This document shows, in pieces, positions 16,756 to 25,003 of a DNA stretch of 64,000 nucleotides. Location: IMG/VR virus record IMGVR_UViG_3300042319_002138, positions 1 to 64,000 of that record. One strand, 5' to 3'. Positions within the stretch are counted from its first letter, which is position 1, and every line of letters starts with the position of its first letter. The notes under the pieces are model-generated. The model did no database searches. It saw only the letters and a program-made list of their open reading frames with translations, and was not told where the DNA came from. The stretch comes from a virus. Position numbers and translations under genes: made by a program.

Positions 16756-18594
16756 ATGAGTTTAAGTAAAGGACAAATGATGTATGAAATAGGTAAGTGT
16801 TTAACAGACCCTATTTATGCTATAGAAAATTACCTTGAGACAGAGGATAGAACACAAAAGGGATTTGTTGCCTTTAAATTATTTCCTAGACAAAAGGAGT
16901 TAATTGAGGCATATAAAAATCATCATCACAATATAGTGATGAAACCAAGACAGGCAGGTATATCAACTACAACCGCGGCTTATTTAGCAATTGTAACCGC
17001 TTTAGCGTCAAGTAAAAGTACCCAAAAAATTCTTATTGCGGCAAATAAACAAGAAACAGCGAAAGAATTCTTAAAAAAGATTAAAGATTTTACAATGCAG
17101 TTACCTGGTTGGATGGATGTTCACAGACCAGCGGGTTCTGATAGTTGGTTTAACCCCGAAAAGAACTCTAGTTCACATTACAAATTATGGAATGGTTCTG
17201 AAGTAAAAGCTGTTGCTTCTTCAAAAGATGCACTTAGAGGTTATACACCGTCATTCATTGTTGTCGATGAAGCCGCCTTTATCGAAGGTCATAGGGGTGA
17301 GGAATTTTATACTGCCGCACAACCGTCACTTTCAACTGGTGGTAGGTCAATTCTTATTTCAACACCAAACGGACATGACCCTTTATACCATAAAGCTTAT
17401 GTAACGGCTGAAAGAGGTAAAAATAATTTTAACATAATTTCGATGAAGTGGTATGAAGACCCTCGTTATAATGGTAAAAATGATGGTTCTGGGATGTCTT
17501 GGGTTCTTAGGGATGAGAAGAATAACGATATTATAGAAAATATTGAGGACCCAAAAAGTGGATTTGGCCCTGATGCTGTTGTCCCACAAGAAAAATGGCC
17601 TGAAATGGCTGAAAAGGGGTATGTACCAAGGTCAAAATGGTTTGACGATATGTGTGCACAACTTAATCACAACGCAAGGTCAATAGCACAAGAGTTATTA
17701 TGTTCTTTTGTTGGTTCAGGTGATAGTGTAATTGATGATAAATACAAATCTAGACAAGAAAGAGATAATGTTAGAGAACCAATAAGAAAAGAGTGGGTTG
17801 ATGGTAACATGTGGATATGGGAAGACCCTATACCTGAACATGAATATATTTTGTCTGCTGACCCTTCTTCAGGTTCTTCTGATGACTTTGCAGGTATTTG
17901 TGTATGGGATTATACAACAGGTAATCAAGTAGCTGAATACCACGGTAAAGTAGCACCCGATGTTTTAGGTGAGATAGCTAACTATTATGGTGGTTCATAT
18001 GACGCATTTGTGGTTGTGGATATTACAGGTGGATGGGGTGCTTCTGTTGTATTAAAATTAATTGAATTAGGTTACCCTAAAAAAAGACTGTATTACGATG
18101 TTACCGTTGGTATTGATTCTGTTGAAAATAACAGAGCCTTACAAAAACACATGGATAGGGGTAAACTACCTGGGTTAAACTTTCAAAAAAATAGAAATAC
18201 CATAATCTCTAAATTAGAAGAGGCTATTAGATTGGATTCGTTTAAGATTCGTTCTAAAAGAATGTTAGCTGAAATAGAGACGTTTGTCTATATTAATGGT
18301 AGACCAGACCACATGAGAGGTTATCACGATGACTTATTAATGTGTATTGGTATGTGTTGTTTTGTGGCTATGACCTCTTTTAAAGATTTGGAAAAATCTA
18401 AAGGTCAGGCAAAGGCAATGATTAACAGTTGGTCTGTTGAGACTGGTACTATAGAAGAGAATCCAATTTTAAATGAAGTTATTGGTACAGGTTTTTATAC
18501 AGATAGTAGAAATAAAGATAATAATAGAATAACTACTGAACAAACTAAGGAATACTCTTGGTTATTTAGTGGGATGAAAGGATTTAAAAAATAA
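16756..18594 (+). CDS. terL: Terminase large subunit (gp17-type)
   Basis: 612 residues from the ATG at 16756; an in-frame ATG at 16741 overlaps the promoter motif. ATPase: variant Walker A PRQAGISTT (64-72), Walker B FIVVDEAAF (167-175) with the catalytic Glu. RNase H-like nuclease: LSADPSSGSSDDFAG, VVVDITGGWG and the final YHDDLLMCIGM, supplying the acidic metal-binding residues. It pumps DNA into the prohead through the portal and cuts the concatemer. Length matches T4 gp17. It begins the head operon: a small gene and the portal follow. T4 has the sheath and tube genes between gp17 and gp20; here only a 78-residue gene lies between. Confidence 0.95.
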   Translation: MSLSKGQMMYEIGKCLTDPIYAIENYLETEDRTQKGFVAFKLFPRQKELIEAYKNHHHNIVMKPRQAGISTTTAAYLAIVTALASSKSTQKILIAANKQETAKEFLKKIKDFTMQLPGWMDVHRPAGSDSWFNPEKNSSSHYKLWNGSEVKAVASSKDALRGYTPSFIVVDEAAFIEGHRGEEFYTAAQPSLSTGGRSILISTPNGHDPLYHKAYVTAERGKNNFNIISMKWYEDPRYNGKNDGSGMSWVLRDEKNNDIIENIEDPKSGFGPDAVVPQEKWPEMAEKGYVPRSKWFDDMCAQLNHNARSIAQELLCSFVGSGDSVIDDKYKSRQERDNVREPIRKEWVDGNMWIWEDPIPEHEYILSADPSSGSSDDFAGICVWDYTTGNQVAEYHGKVAPDVLGEIANYYGGSYDAFVVVDITGGWGASVVLKLIELGYPKKRLYYDVTVGIDSVENNRALQKHMDRGKLPGLNFQKNRNTIISKLEEAIRLDSFKIRSKRMLAEIETFVYINGRPDHMRGYHDDLLMCIGMCCFVAMTSFKDLEKSKGQAKAMINSWSVETGTIEENPILNEVIGTGFYTDSRNKDNNRITTEQTKEYSWLFSGMKGFKK

Positions 18595-18598
18595 TATT

Positions 18599-18835
18599 AT
18601 GGGAATATCGTCAAACAAACCTTTTAATAGACAATGTAATGTAAGAAAAGGTGCTGGTCCAGTTTATAATAAGTTTTGTCCTCCAACAGATAGAGCTAAT
18701 AACAACAACACTAAAGTTAATGTTAAAGTTGTAAAAGAACCCTGTTTTGGGGAATACGATAACTTAGTTCAATATGTGTACGAAATAGACCTTACAGGTC
18801 ATTTAGGTTATGTAGATTGTGACTATGTAGAGTAA
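18599..18835 (+). CDS. Hypothetical protein, 78 aa
   Basis: Begins MGISSNKPFNRQCNVRKG and contains four cysteines and a Tyr-rich C-terminus (GHLGYVDCDYVE). It starts 4 bases after the terminase stop and so is surely co-transcribed with it. It sits where T4 has the tail sheath and tube genes but is far too short to be either. No family recognised. Confidence 0.6.
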   Translation: MGISSNKPFNRQCNVRKGAGPVYNKFCPPTDRANNNNTKVNVKVVKEPCFGEYDNLVQYVYEIDLTGHLGYVDCDYVE

Positions 18836-18858
18836 GTTTAATACGAATAACATTCACA

Positions 18859-18886
18859 TTAATAAAGTGTCGGTTAACTTTATTAA
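18859..18886. repeat. 10-bp inverted repeat ahead of portal promoter motif
   Basis: TTAATAAAGT - 8-base loop - ACTTTATTAA, perfect arms. There is no T-run on the plus strand, so it looks more like an operator or RNA hairpin than a terminator. It ends 2 bases before the ATATTTAT motif at 18889. Confidence 0.55.
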
Positions 18887-18888
18887 TA

Positions 18889-18896
18889 ATATTTAT
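18889..18896 (+). promoter_or_regulatory. Candidate late promoter octamer
   Basis: AATATTTATAATA, 22 bases before the portal ATG at 18919, with an A-rich leader between. Confidence 0.55.
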
Positions 18897-18918
18897 AATA
18901 TAAAAAACATTTTTTTAA

Positions 18919-20823
18919 ATGGCAGAAGAAAATAAAAATTTAACGGTATATCAAAAACTCTTTTACCTTTTTGGTCAAGGTAATGGTGGTATAAAAGCCA
19001 ATACCATATATAACAAATACGCTTTAGGTGATAGAGATTTAATTGTTACAAAGTCCAGAGAGGAGTTTGAGAAAGAAAAATTACAAAGACAACAACAAAA
19101 ATACTTAGAAGGTCAATGGGCTAAAGTAGATAGTGAATTATATCAAAAAGCGATTTACTATGAAACTTCTAGGGTTGCCTCTTATATGGATTACGAGGCA
19201 ATGGAGTTTACCCCTGAAATTGCTGTCGCTTTAGATATTATGTCAGAAGAATCTTGTACATTAAACGAACAAGGTAAAATTTTAAGTGTTTATTCTGATT
19301 CATCTAGAATTAAAAAAGTTTTAGAAGATTTATTCTTTAATGTAATGGACATCCACTCAAATTTACCGATGTGGACTAGAAATACATGTAAATACGGTGA
19401 TAACTTTCTTTATTTAAAAATAGATTACAGGGATGGTATTGTTGGTTCTTCTCAATTAACAAATATTGATATTGAAAGAAAAGAAACAGGCGTATTCCCT
19501 TTTCAAGCTCAAAAAGAAGAAACAAAAGAAGAAACACAGAAAAAACAAGTTAAATTCTTTTGGAGAGATAAAACCATGGAGTTTAACGCTTGGGAAATAG
19601 CTCATTTTAGACTTTTAGGTGATGATAGAAAATTACCTTATGGTACTTCGGTATTAGAGAAAGTAAGGAGAATATGGAAACAACTTCTTTTAGCAGAAGA
19701 CGCTATGTTAGTTTATCGTGTAACTAGAGCACCTGAAAGAAGAGTATTTAAAGTTTATGTAGGTAACATTGATGATAATGATGTTGAAGCTTACGTACAA
19801 AAAGTTGCTAATAAATTTAAAAGAACACAAAAAGCTGATAGTCAAACAGGTCAGGTAGATTTAAGATATAATACTTTGGCAGTTGACCAAGATTACTTTG
19901 TACCTGTAAGAGATGCTAACGCTTCTAGTCCAATTGAAACGTTGGCGGGTGCGTCTAACCTAGACCAAATTGCAGATATTCAATTTATCCAAAGAAAAAT
20001 GGTTACAGCATTAAGAGTACCAAAAACTTTCCTAGGTTTTGATGATGTCGTTGGTGAGGGTGGTAATTTAGCTATGTTAGATATTAGATTTGCTAGGACC
20101 ATAAATAGAATTCAACAGGCTATGGTTCAAGAGTTAAATAAAATAGCTATTATCCATTTATATATTTTAGGTTTCCACGATGAGTTAAATAATTTTAAAC
20201 TAGTCCTTAACAATCCATCTACTCAAGGTGAAGTTCTTAAAGTTGAACAATGGAAAGAAAAAGTTTTGTTGTATAAAGACCTTGTTAGTGCTGTTGATGG
20301 TGGAATTGCTCCAACATCACACACATGGGCTAAAAAAAATATCTTTAATTGGTCTAATGATGAAATCTTAGAAGATTTAGAACAACAAAGACTTGAAAGA
20401 GCGGCAGCTAAGGAACTTGAAAATACTGCTGAAATTATCAAAAACACAGGATTCTTTAAGAACGTTGATAAACTTTATGGTGAAATTCCTGTTAAATCAG
20501 ATGAAACGGCTGGGACTGAAACTGGTGGTGAAGAAACTGGAGGCTTTGGAGGCGGTGAAGAAGCTGGAGGCTTTGGAGGTTTAGGAGGTGGTGAAGAAGC
20601 TGGAGGCTTTGGAGGTTTCGGAGGCGGTGAAGAAGCTGGAGGCGGTGAAGAAGCTGGAGGAGGTGAAGAAGTTGGTGGTTTTGGTGAAAGCTTTAGAGGT
20701 GATGAGAATGTAATTAATAAATTATTACTTGAAGGTAGAAAGAAAAATGAAGATATTTTAATGATGACTAAGGGTATAGATTTGTTACTTAATGAAGGTG
20801 ATGATGAAATACTTGGTAGCTAA
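18919..20823 (+). CDS. Portal protein (gp20-type)
   Basis: 634 residues; T4 gp20 is 524. Recognisable gp20 features include the N-terminal YMDYEAMEFTPEIAVALDIMSEE, the central CKYGDNFLYLKID and WEIAHFRLL, and RRIWKQLLLAEDAMLVYRVTRAPERRVFKVYVG, then RVPKTFLGFDD. The dodecameric portal nucleates head assembly and is the DNA channel docked by the terminase. Unusual: residues about 534-590 are a Gly/Glu low-complexity insert of repeated GGGEEAGGFGG units before a short helical tail (NKLLLEGRKKNEDILMM), accounting for much of the extra length. Confidence 0.93.
   Translation: MAEENKNLTVYQKLFYLFGQGNGGIKANTIYNKYALGDRDLIVTKSREEFEKEKLQRQQQKYLEGQWAKVDSELYQKAIYYETSRVASYMDYEAMEFTPEIAVALDIMSEESCTLNEQGKILSVYSDSSRIKKVLEDLFFNVMDIHSNLPMWTRNTCKYGDNFLYLKIDYRDGIVGSSQLTNIDIERKETGVFPFQAQKEETKEETQKKQVKFFWRDKTMEFNAWEIAHFRLLGDDRKLPYGTSVLEKVRRIWKQLLLAEDAMLVYRVTRAPERRVFKVYVGNIDDNDVEAYVQKVANKFKRTQKADSQTGQVDLRYNTLAVDQDYFVPVRDANASSPIETLAGASNLDQIADIQFIQRKMVTALRVPKTFLGFDDVVGEGGNLAMLDIRFARTINRIQQAMVQELNKIAIIHLYILGFHDELNNFKLVLNNPSTQGEVLKVEQWKEKVLLYKDLVSAVDGGIAPTSHTWAKKNIFNWSNDEILEDLEQQRLERAAAKELENTAEIIKNTGFFKNVDKLYGEIPVKSDETAGTETGGEETGGFGGGEEAGGFGGLGGGEEAGGFGGFGGGEEAGGGEEAGGGEEVGGFGESFRGDENVINKLLLEGRKKNEDILMMTKGIDLLLNEGDDEILGS
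20518..20690 (+). repeat. Gly/Glu tandem repeat within portal gene
   Basis: Imperfect tandem units of about 30-40 bases (ggcggtgaagaagctggagg) encode GGGEEAGGFGG. The tract is richer in G than the surrounding gene and likely varies in copy number. Confidence 0.8.
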
Positions 20824-20826
20824 AGC

Positions 20827-20834
20827 ATATTTAT
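20827..20834 (+). promoter_or_regulatory. Candidate late promoter octamer
   Basis: CATATTTATTT, 15 bases before the ATG at 20850. Confidence 0.55.
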
Positions 20835-20849
20835 TTTAAAAATAAAATT

Positions 20850-21650
20850 ATGAACTTTGGTACATTAAAAGATATATTCGTTGAGAAGTTAATAGAATCT
20901 TACATTTCTGAAGATAAATCAGGAAAAGACTTATATAAAAACTTCTTAAAAATACTTAAAGAAAACGAAACTCTTAGAACAACCTTTATTGTTTACAAGA
21001 ATATCGAGGGTAAAACAATAAAAAGTGAAACAGCGGCTAATGAATATTTAAAAGAATCTATTTCTTTATTAGAAAATTTTAGAGGTGAAAAATCCATATC
21101 TACAGAATCAGAAAAATTAATTTCTTTATTAGAAAAATATAATATTGATTTGAGTGGGGTTAAAACAAAAGGGTTACACGAATCTTTACAAAATTTACTA
21201 ACAACCAAGAAAAGTGTTTCTACAATAGACAAACTACATGAATCTAGAACTAATGTTATTTCTTGGTTAATGTCTGATAAAGAAACTATTTCAGAATCAG
21301 AAGATAAATCTTATGTTAGAAAAAATATTGACCCTAGGAAATTTCTAGAAGTAGCTGTAAATAAATTTAATGAAAAATATAATGATTCCTTAACTGAGGA
21401 AGAAAAAAAGATTTTAAAGGTTTTGCGTGAAAATAACGAAGAAAAAACAAAAACTTTAGTGTCTGATTTGGTGAAGGAAACAATCCAACTAGTTAATCAA
21501 CATTTAGATGATTACGGGGACAATGTAACAGTAAAATCAAAACTACTAGAAACTAAAGATGTTATTTACAAGATGAGTGAAAATAACGACAGTTTTAACG
21601 AAAAAGTTTTAAGGCTGTATGAATTGAAAAAGAATCTTAAAAATGATTAG
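20850..21650 (+). CDS. Helical protein in prohead-core gene position
   Basis: 266 residues, almost entirely Lys/Glu/Leu-rich helices (LRTTFIVYKNIEGK, LISLLEKYNIDLSGV, EEKKILKVLRENNEEK). It lies directly after the portal gene, where T4 encodes the prohead core proteins gp67 and gp68, and contains several (L/I)-x-E sites that the gp21-type protease could cut. A core or scaffold component is therefore plausible by position, though no sequence match is claimed. Its 3' end overlaps the holin gene by 8 bases. Confidence 0.55.
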   Translation: MNFGTLKDIFVEKLIESYISEDKSGKDLYKNFLKILKENETLRTTFIVYKNIEGKTIKSETAANEYLKESISLLENFRGEKSISTESEKLISLLEKYNIDLSGVKTKGLHESLQNLLTTKKSVSTIDKLHESRTNVISWLMSDKETISESEDKSYVRKNIDPRKFLEVAVNKFNEKYNDSLTEEEKKILKVLRENNEEKTKTLVSDLVKETIQLVNQHLDDYGDNVTVKSKLLETKDVIYKMSENNDSFNEKVLRLYELKKNLKND

Positions 21651-22197
21651 TCGATTTTTTAATTACATTGTTAACAATTTTGGTTTTAACTGTACACACG
21701 ATTTTAATAATTCAATAGTACATTCTAATTTACTAACAATAACACTACCTATAGCAGGAATATCTAGTATCATAGAAACTTCAATGGGATTACAAGGTTT
21801 AACTGTTTTAGCCTTTGTTGTACTTGTAATATTAGAATTAATTACTGGTATAGCAGCATCAAGAGCAAGAGGAGAAAAAATACAATCACACAAATTTAGT
21901 AGGTTTGGTTTAAAAGTTTTTGTATGGATGTCCTTATTGTTTATAACCAATAGTATTGGTTTAGAGTACAGTGGTCAGGATGATGTATTATCTACAATGG
22001 CTAAAGGGTTTTTTGTTTGGTTACATGGTACTTTATTTATTTATGTTACACTAGAATATTTAATTTCTGTTTTAGAAAATTTGGGTTCTCTGACTGGTGA
22101 AAAAAATAAAAAAACATTAATCACAAAAATAATTGAAAAATTAAATAGTGTCTTGGGTATAGAAAGATACCAAAAAAATAATGAAGAAAATAAATAA
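21643..22197 (+). CDS. Holin, phage holin 4_1-like
   Basis: 184 residues with about four membrane segments (roughly 29-47, 50-72, 90-107, 120-143). The core ELITGIAASRARGEKIQSHK followed by FGLKVFVWMSLLFITN fits the toxin-secretion/phage-lysis holin family (Cph1/holin_4_1 type): a membrane segment, a basic loop, then another membrane segment. Holins permeabilise the inner membrane to time lysis. No endolysin is nearby, so if this is the lysis holin its partner lies elsewhere. It overlaps the preceding gene by 8 bases and a strong terminator follows. Confidence 0.7.
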   Translation: MISRFFNYIVNNFGFNCTHDFNNSIVHSNLLTITLPIAGISSIIETSMGLQGLTVLAFVVLVILELITGIAASRARGEKIQSHKFSRFGLKVFVWMSLLFITNSIGLEYSGQDDVLSTMAKGFFVWLHGTLFIYVTLEYLISVLENLGSLTGEKNKKTLITKIIEKLNSVLGIERYQKNNEENK

Positions 22198-22226
22198 AAT
22201 TTAATATTATTATTAAAAAATATGAT

Positions 22227-22258
22227 AAAGCCTCCCTATTTTAGGGGGGCTTTTTTTT
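22227..22258 (+). terminator. Intrinsic terminator
   Basis: AAAGCCTCCC / GGGGGGCTTT arms (one G-T pair) with a 7-base loop, then eight T. Ends the portal-holin unit before the glutamine synthetase gene. Confidence 0.85.
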
Positions 22259-22296
22259 ATGTTAAAAAATTAGTATAATTAAGAAAAAAATTATAT

Positions 22297-23376
22297 ATGA
22301 ATAAAATTTTATTAGAATACATTTGGTTGGATGGTAATCAACCACAACAATTACGGAGTAAAACAAAAGTAGTTTCTAAAGCTGATACATTAAAAGCGTC
22401 AGAGTACCCATTGTGGTCTTTTGACGGTAGCTCAACAAATCAAGCAGAAGCAGGTAAAGGTAAAAATACAGATTGTATACTTAAACCAGTTTTTGTAAAA
22501 CAAGACCCCTTTAGAGGTGGAAACCATTTATTGGTTTTTTGTGAGGTAATGAATCCTGATGGTACACCACATAAAAGTAATACTAGGTATAAATTAAGTC
22601 AGTTTATTTTGGAAAATAAAAACATTGAGAGTAATGTTTGGTTTGGTTGGGAACAAGAATATACGTTAACCCATAAACCATCAATGCCTTTTGGGGAAGG
22701 TGTAGGGTTACCTCTAGGTTTTACTAGTGACCTCTCTAGATTACCTAGACCACAGGGGGACTATTATTGTGGTATCGGTTCAGATACAGTTGTTGGTCGT
22801 AAAATTGTTGAGGAACACATGGAAAAATGTTTAGAAATAGGTTTAGAGGTTTCTGGTATTAATGCCGAAGTTCTTTTAGGTCAATGGGAGTATCAAATCG
22901 GACCTGTGGCACCATTAAATGGTTCAGACCAATTGTGGGTTTCTAGATATATTTTAGACCGTGTGGCAGAAGAAAACGATGTAAACGTATCTTTACACCC
23001 AAAACCACTAAAAGGTGATTGGAACGGTTCAGGATGTCATGTTAATTTTTCAACAAAAGAAATGCGTGAAGAAGGTGGTTTGAAGATAATTGAGGATACC
23101 ATGGAAAAACTCAAAAATAATCATGAAGAACACATTAAAGTTTATGGTTTACATAACAATGAAAGATTAAGTGGTGAACACGAAACATCTAGTATTCACG
23201 ATTTTAGTTATGGATATAGTACAAGAGACACAAGTATTAGAATTCCAGCTCAAGCAATAATTGACGGATGTGGTTATTTTGAAGATAGAAGACCGGCGTC
23301 AAATTGTGACCCTTATATGGTTTCTTTAAGAATGTTAGATACCGTGTATAACACAGTGGCAGAAACAATTCAATAA
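22297..23376 (+). CDS. Glutamine synthetase, type II (eukaryote-type)
   Basis: 359 residues, the length of GSII (not the ~470 of GSI or ~730 of GSIII). Signatures: beta-grasp WSFDGSSTNQAEAG (40-53), DPFR (70-73), metal/Glu site WFGWEQEYTL (115-124), NAEVLLGQWEYQIGP (189-203), PKPLKGDWNGSGCHVNFST (235-253), NNERLSGEHET (287-297) and RPASNCDPY (332-340). All catalytic positions I can check are present, so it should make glutamine from glutamate, ammonia and ATP in the cytoplasm. It lies between holin and prohead protease, has its own AT-rich leader without the ATATTTAT motif, and overlaps the next gene by one base. As a phage gene this is a striking auxiliary metabolic gene. Confidence 0.95.
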   Translation: MNKILLEYIWLDGNQPQQLRSKTKVVSKADTLKASEYPLWSFDGSSTNQAEAGKGKNTDCILKPVFVKQDPFRGGNHLLVFCEVMNPDGTPHKSNTRYKLSQFILENKNIESNVWFGWEQEYTLTHKPSMPFGEGVGLPLGFTSDLSRLPRPQGDYYCGIGSDTVVGRKIVEEHMEKCLEIGLEVSGINAEVLLGQWEYQIGPVAPLNGSDQLWVSRYILDRVAEENDVNVSLHPKPLKGDWNGSGCHVNFSTKEMREEGGLKIIEDTMEKLKNNHEEHIKVYGLHNNERLSGEHETSSIHDFSYGYSTRDTSIRIPAQAIIDGCGYFEDRRPASNCDPYMVSLRMLDTVYNTVAETIQ

Positions 23377-23813
23377 TGAAAAGAGGTAAAGAAATGAGAG
23401 TAGAAACCCCATACCAATATAACGTAATATCGGGTACAGTAGATAACAAAGAACCTAAATCTATTTATATCCAAATATCCGCGTGGGGAAAACCTAAAGA
23501 GTATGGTTTAGAAAATTACGATAATATCATTAAGAAAAAATCAAAAAGAGTAAAAAGTAAGTTGTTTGAAATTTTAAACGATACCGAATTCCACAAAACA
23601 AAATCAATAGTAGATTTTAATATGGCTTCATCAGGTATTAATTTTGATAAAAGAAGTTTTATGTCGGTTGAAATAACTTTATTTAAAAAAGAACCATTTT
23701 TACCTATAAATTCAGATGAGATGAAACCAATGATTGAGTCCATATCTCAAAAAATAATATCAGATGTCTTTGAAAAAGACGAAACTTTTGAATTTTATAA
23801 AACAAAAAAATAA
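23376..23813 (+). CDS. Hypothetical protein co-transcribed with glutamine synthetase
   Basis: 145 residues. Its ATG shares a base with the glutamine synthetase stop (TAATG), implying coupled translation and possibly linked roles. The sequence is alpha/beta with ISAWGKPKEYGLENY, KSKLFEILNDTEFHK and SFMSVEITLFKKEPF; no known family. An alternative Met at 23394 would shorten it by six residues. A terminator follows immediately. Confidence 0.6.
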   Translation: MKRGKEMRVETPYQYNVISGTVDNKEPKSIYIQISAWGKPKEYGLENYDNIIKKKSKRVKSKLFEILNDTEFHKTKSIVDFNMASSGINFDKRSFMSVEITLFKKEPFLPINSDEMKPMIESISQKIISDVFEKDETFEFYKTKK

Positions 23814-23816
23814 AAA

Positions 23817-23842
23817 GGAGGGGTAGTAACCCCTCTTTTTTT
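23817..23842 (+). terminator. Intrinsic terminator
   Basis: GAGGGG / CCCCTC with a 6-base loop and seven T; ends the glutamine synthetase operon. Confidence 0.85.
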
Positions 23843-23862
23843 GCTCCAAAGATTAATATAGC

Positions 23863-23870
23863 ATATTTAT
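23863..23870 (+). promoter_or_regulatory. Candidate late promoter octamer
   Basis: CATATTTATAAGAAAAAG, 16 bases before the ATG at 23887 of the prohead protease gene. Confidence 0.55.
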
Positions 23871-23886
23871 AAGAAAAAGTATAAAT

Positions 23887-24654
23887 ATGAAAATATTAAA
23901 ACCAGGTGAAGAAGGTACAGGTTTTTTAGTTGAATATGATTCAGGGTATATTAAACCTGAATTAACTTGCAAAGATGGCGTTTGTTCAAACGTTAATTTA
24001 ATTAGAGAATTTAAGTCTGGAATGAATTTCACTATGGACGGGCCTTTACCTGAAAAAATTGAAATATATGCCGTACTACAAAAGTGGGGTGTAGAAAATA
24101 AAAACGGTAGGGTCTACCCTAAAGATATCTTAGAAAGAGAAGCTAAAAGATACCAAGAGTTTATCAAAATGGGTACTTCTTTGGGTGAATTAAACCACCC
24201 AGAATCATCTATTATTGATGGTGAAAGGGTATCACATATGGTAACTGAATTATGGTGGGAAGGCAAAACTCTAATGGGTACATTAGAATTAGATACAACA
24301 CCAGGATATCATAAAATGGGAATTATTTCATCAGTTGGTGATAAAGTTCTTAATATGATTAGAAAAGGTTGGACCGTAGGTATCTCATCTAGAGGTGTAG
24401 GTTCACTTAAAAATGAAGGTGGTAAGAATGTAGTTCAAGATGACTTTGAGTTAATCTGTTGGGATATTGTAACTTCACCATCAACTCCAGGTTCTTGGAT
24501 TTCTTCTGATAAGAATGACCTTAAACCTTATACGGAATCTACTAATAAAAAAATGGATTTATTAAATAGTAGTTCAAATATAATAGCAGATAACCTATAT
24601 TTATCTGAAAATGAATCTAAATTATTAAACAATTTAAATAAATTTTTACTATAA
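23887..24654 (+). CDS. Prohead core protease (gp21-type)
   Basis: 255 residues. The herpes/T4-type protease motifs are present: GELNHPESS with catalytic His104, WTVGISSRGVGS with the nucleophilic Ser (167/168), and FELICWDIVTSPSTPGS (187-203). In T4, gp21 cleaves scaffold, core and internal proteins and the capsid protein after Glu in (L/I)-x-E, then destroys itself. Possible self-processing sites here include NLIREF near residue 41 and LYLSE near the C-terminus. Gene order protease, two small genes, scaffold-like gene, capsid gene follows the T4 head cluster, with insertions. Confidence 0.92.
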   Translation: MKILKPGEEGTGFLVEYDSGYIKPELTCKDGVCSNVNLIREFKSGMNFTMDGPLPEKIEIYAVLQKWGVENKNGRVYPKDILEREAKRYQEFIKMGTSLGELNHPESSIIDGERVSHMVTELWWEGKTLMGTLELDTTPGYHKMGIISSVGDKVLNMIRKGWTVGISSRGVGSLKNEGGKNVVQDDFELICWDIVTSPSTPGSWISSDKNDLKPYTESTNKKMDLLNSSSNIIADNLYLSENESKLLNNLNKFLL

Positions 24655-24660
24655 AAAATA

Positions 24661-24697
24661 AAAGCGCGCAGCAGCTAGCTTAAGCTAAAAGCAAAGC
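24661..24697. other. GC-rich palindromic spacer
   Basis: A patch of AGC-rich sequence including the perfect 12-bp palindrome TAGCTTAAGCTA (24676-24687) and short GCAGC repeats. It is strongly unlike the surrounding A/T-only spacers and lies between protease and a targeting-leader gene. Confidence 0.5.
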
Positions 24698-24724
24698 AGC
24701 AAAAATAAATAAAATAAAATTAAT

Positions 24725-25003
24725 ATGAAAAAAGTAATTAAATTAAACGAAGCTGATTTGGAAAAATTAGTTCAAAAAATTATTAGAGAAGAAGGTGAAC
24801 AAGGAGGTCAGGAAATGTCACAAGGTTCAGAAGCAAAAACTGGAAAAGTGTTAGACTCAACAGTTTTTAATCAGTTGCTTACAACATTAAAATCTAAATC
24901 AGCTGACGAACAAGTTAATATTATAATGACATTATTAAAACAAATGGATTTAAAAGGTGGTTTTGGTGTGAAATTTAAACAAGCTTTAAAAACTTTAAGT
25001 TAA
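24725..25003 (+). CDS. Small protein with capsid-targeting-like leader
   Basis: 92 residues beginning MKKVIKLNEADLEKLVQKII, with an LNE site at 7-9. The leader is nearly identical to that of the gene at 34262, although the rest differs. The C-terminal half is helical (VFNQLLTTLKSKSADEQVNI; LLKQMDLKGGFG). It directly follows the prohead protease gene and abuts the next gene by sharing one base (TAATG). I infer an internal head protein cut after LNE; function unknown. Confidence 0.65.
   Translation: MKKVIKLNEADLEKLVQKIIREEGEQGGQEMSQGSEAKTGKVLDSTVFNQLLTTLKSKSADEQVNIIMTLLKQMDLKGGFGVKFKQALKTLS

Noticed and set aside
18859-18886. Inverted repeat before portal as a terminator for terL
   Set aside because: No T-run follows on the plus strand; kept only as an inverted repeat of unknown role.
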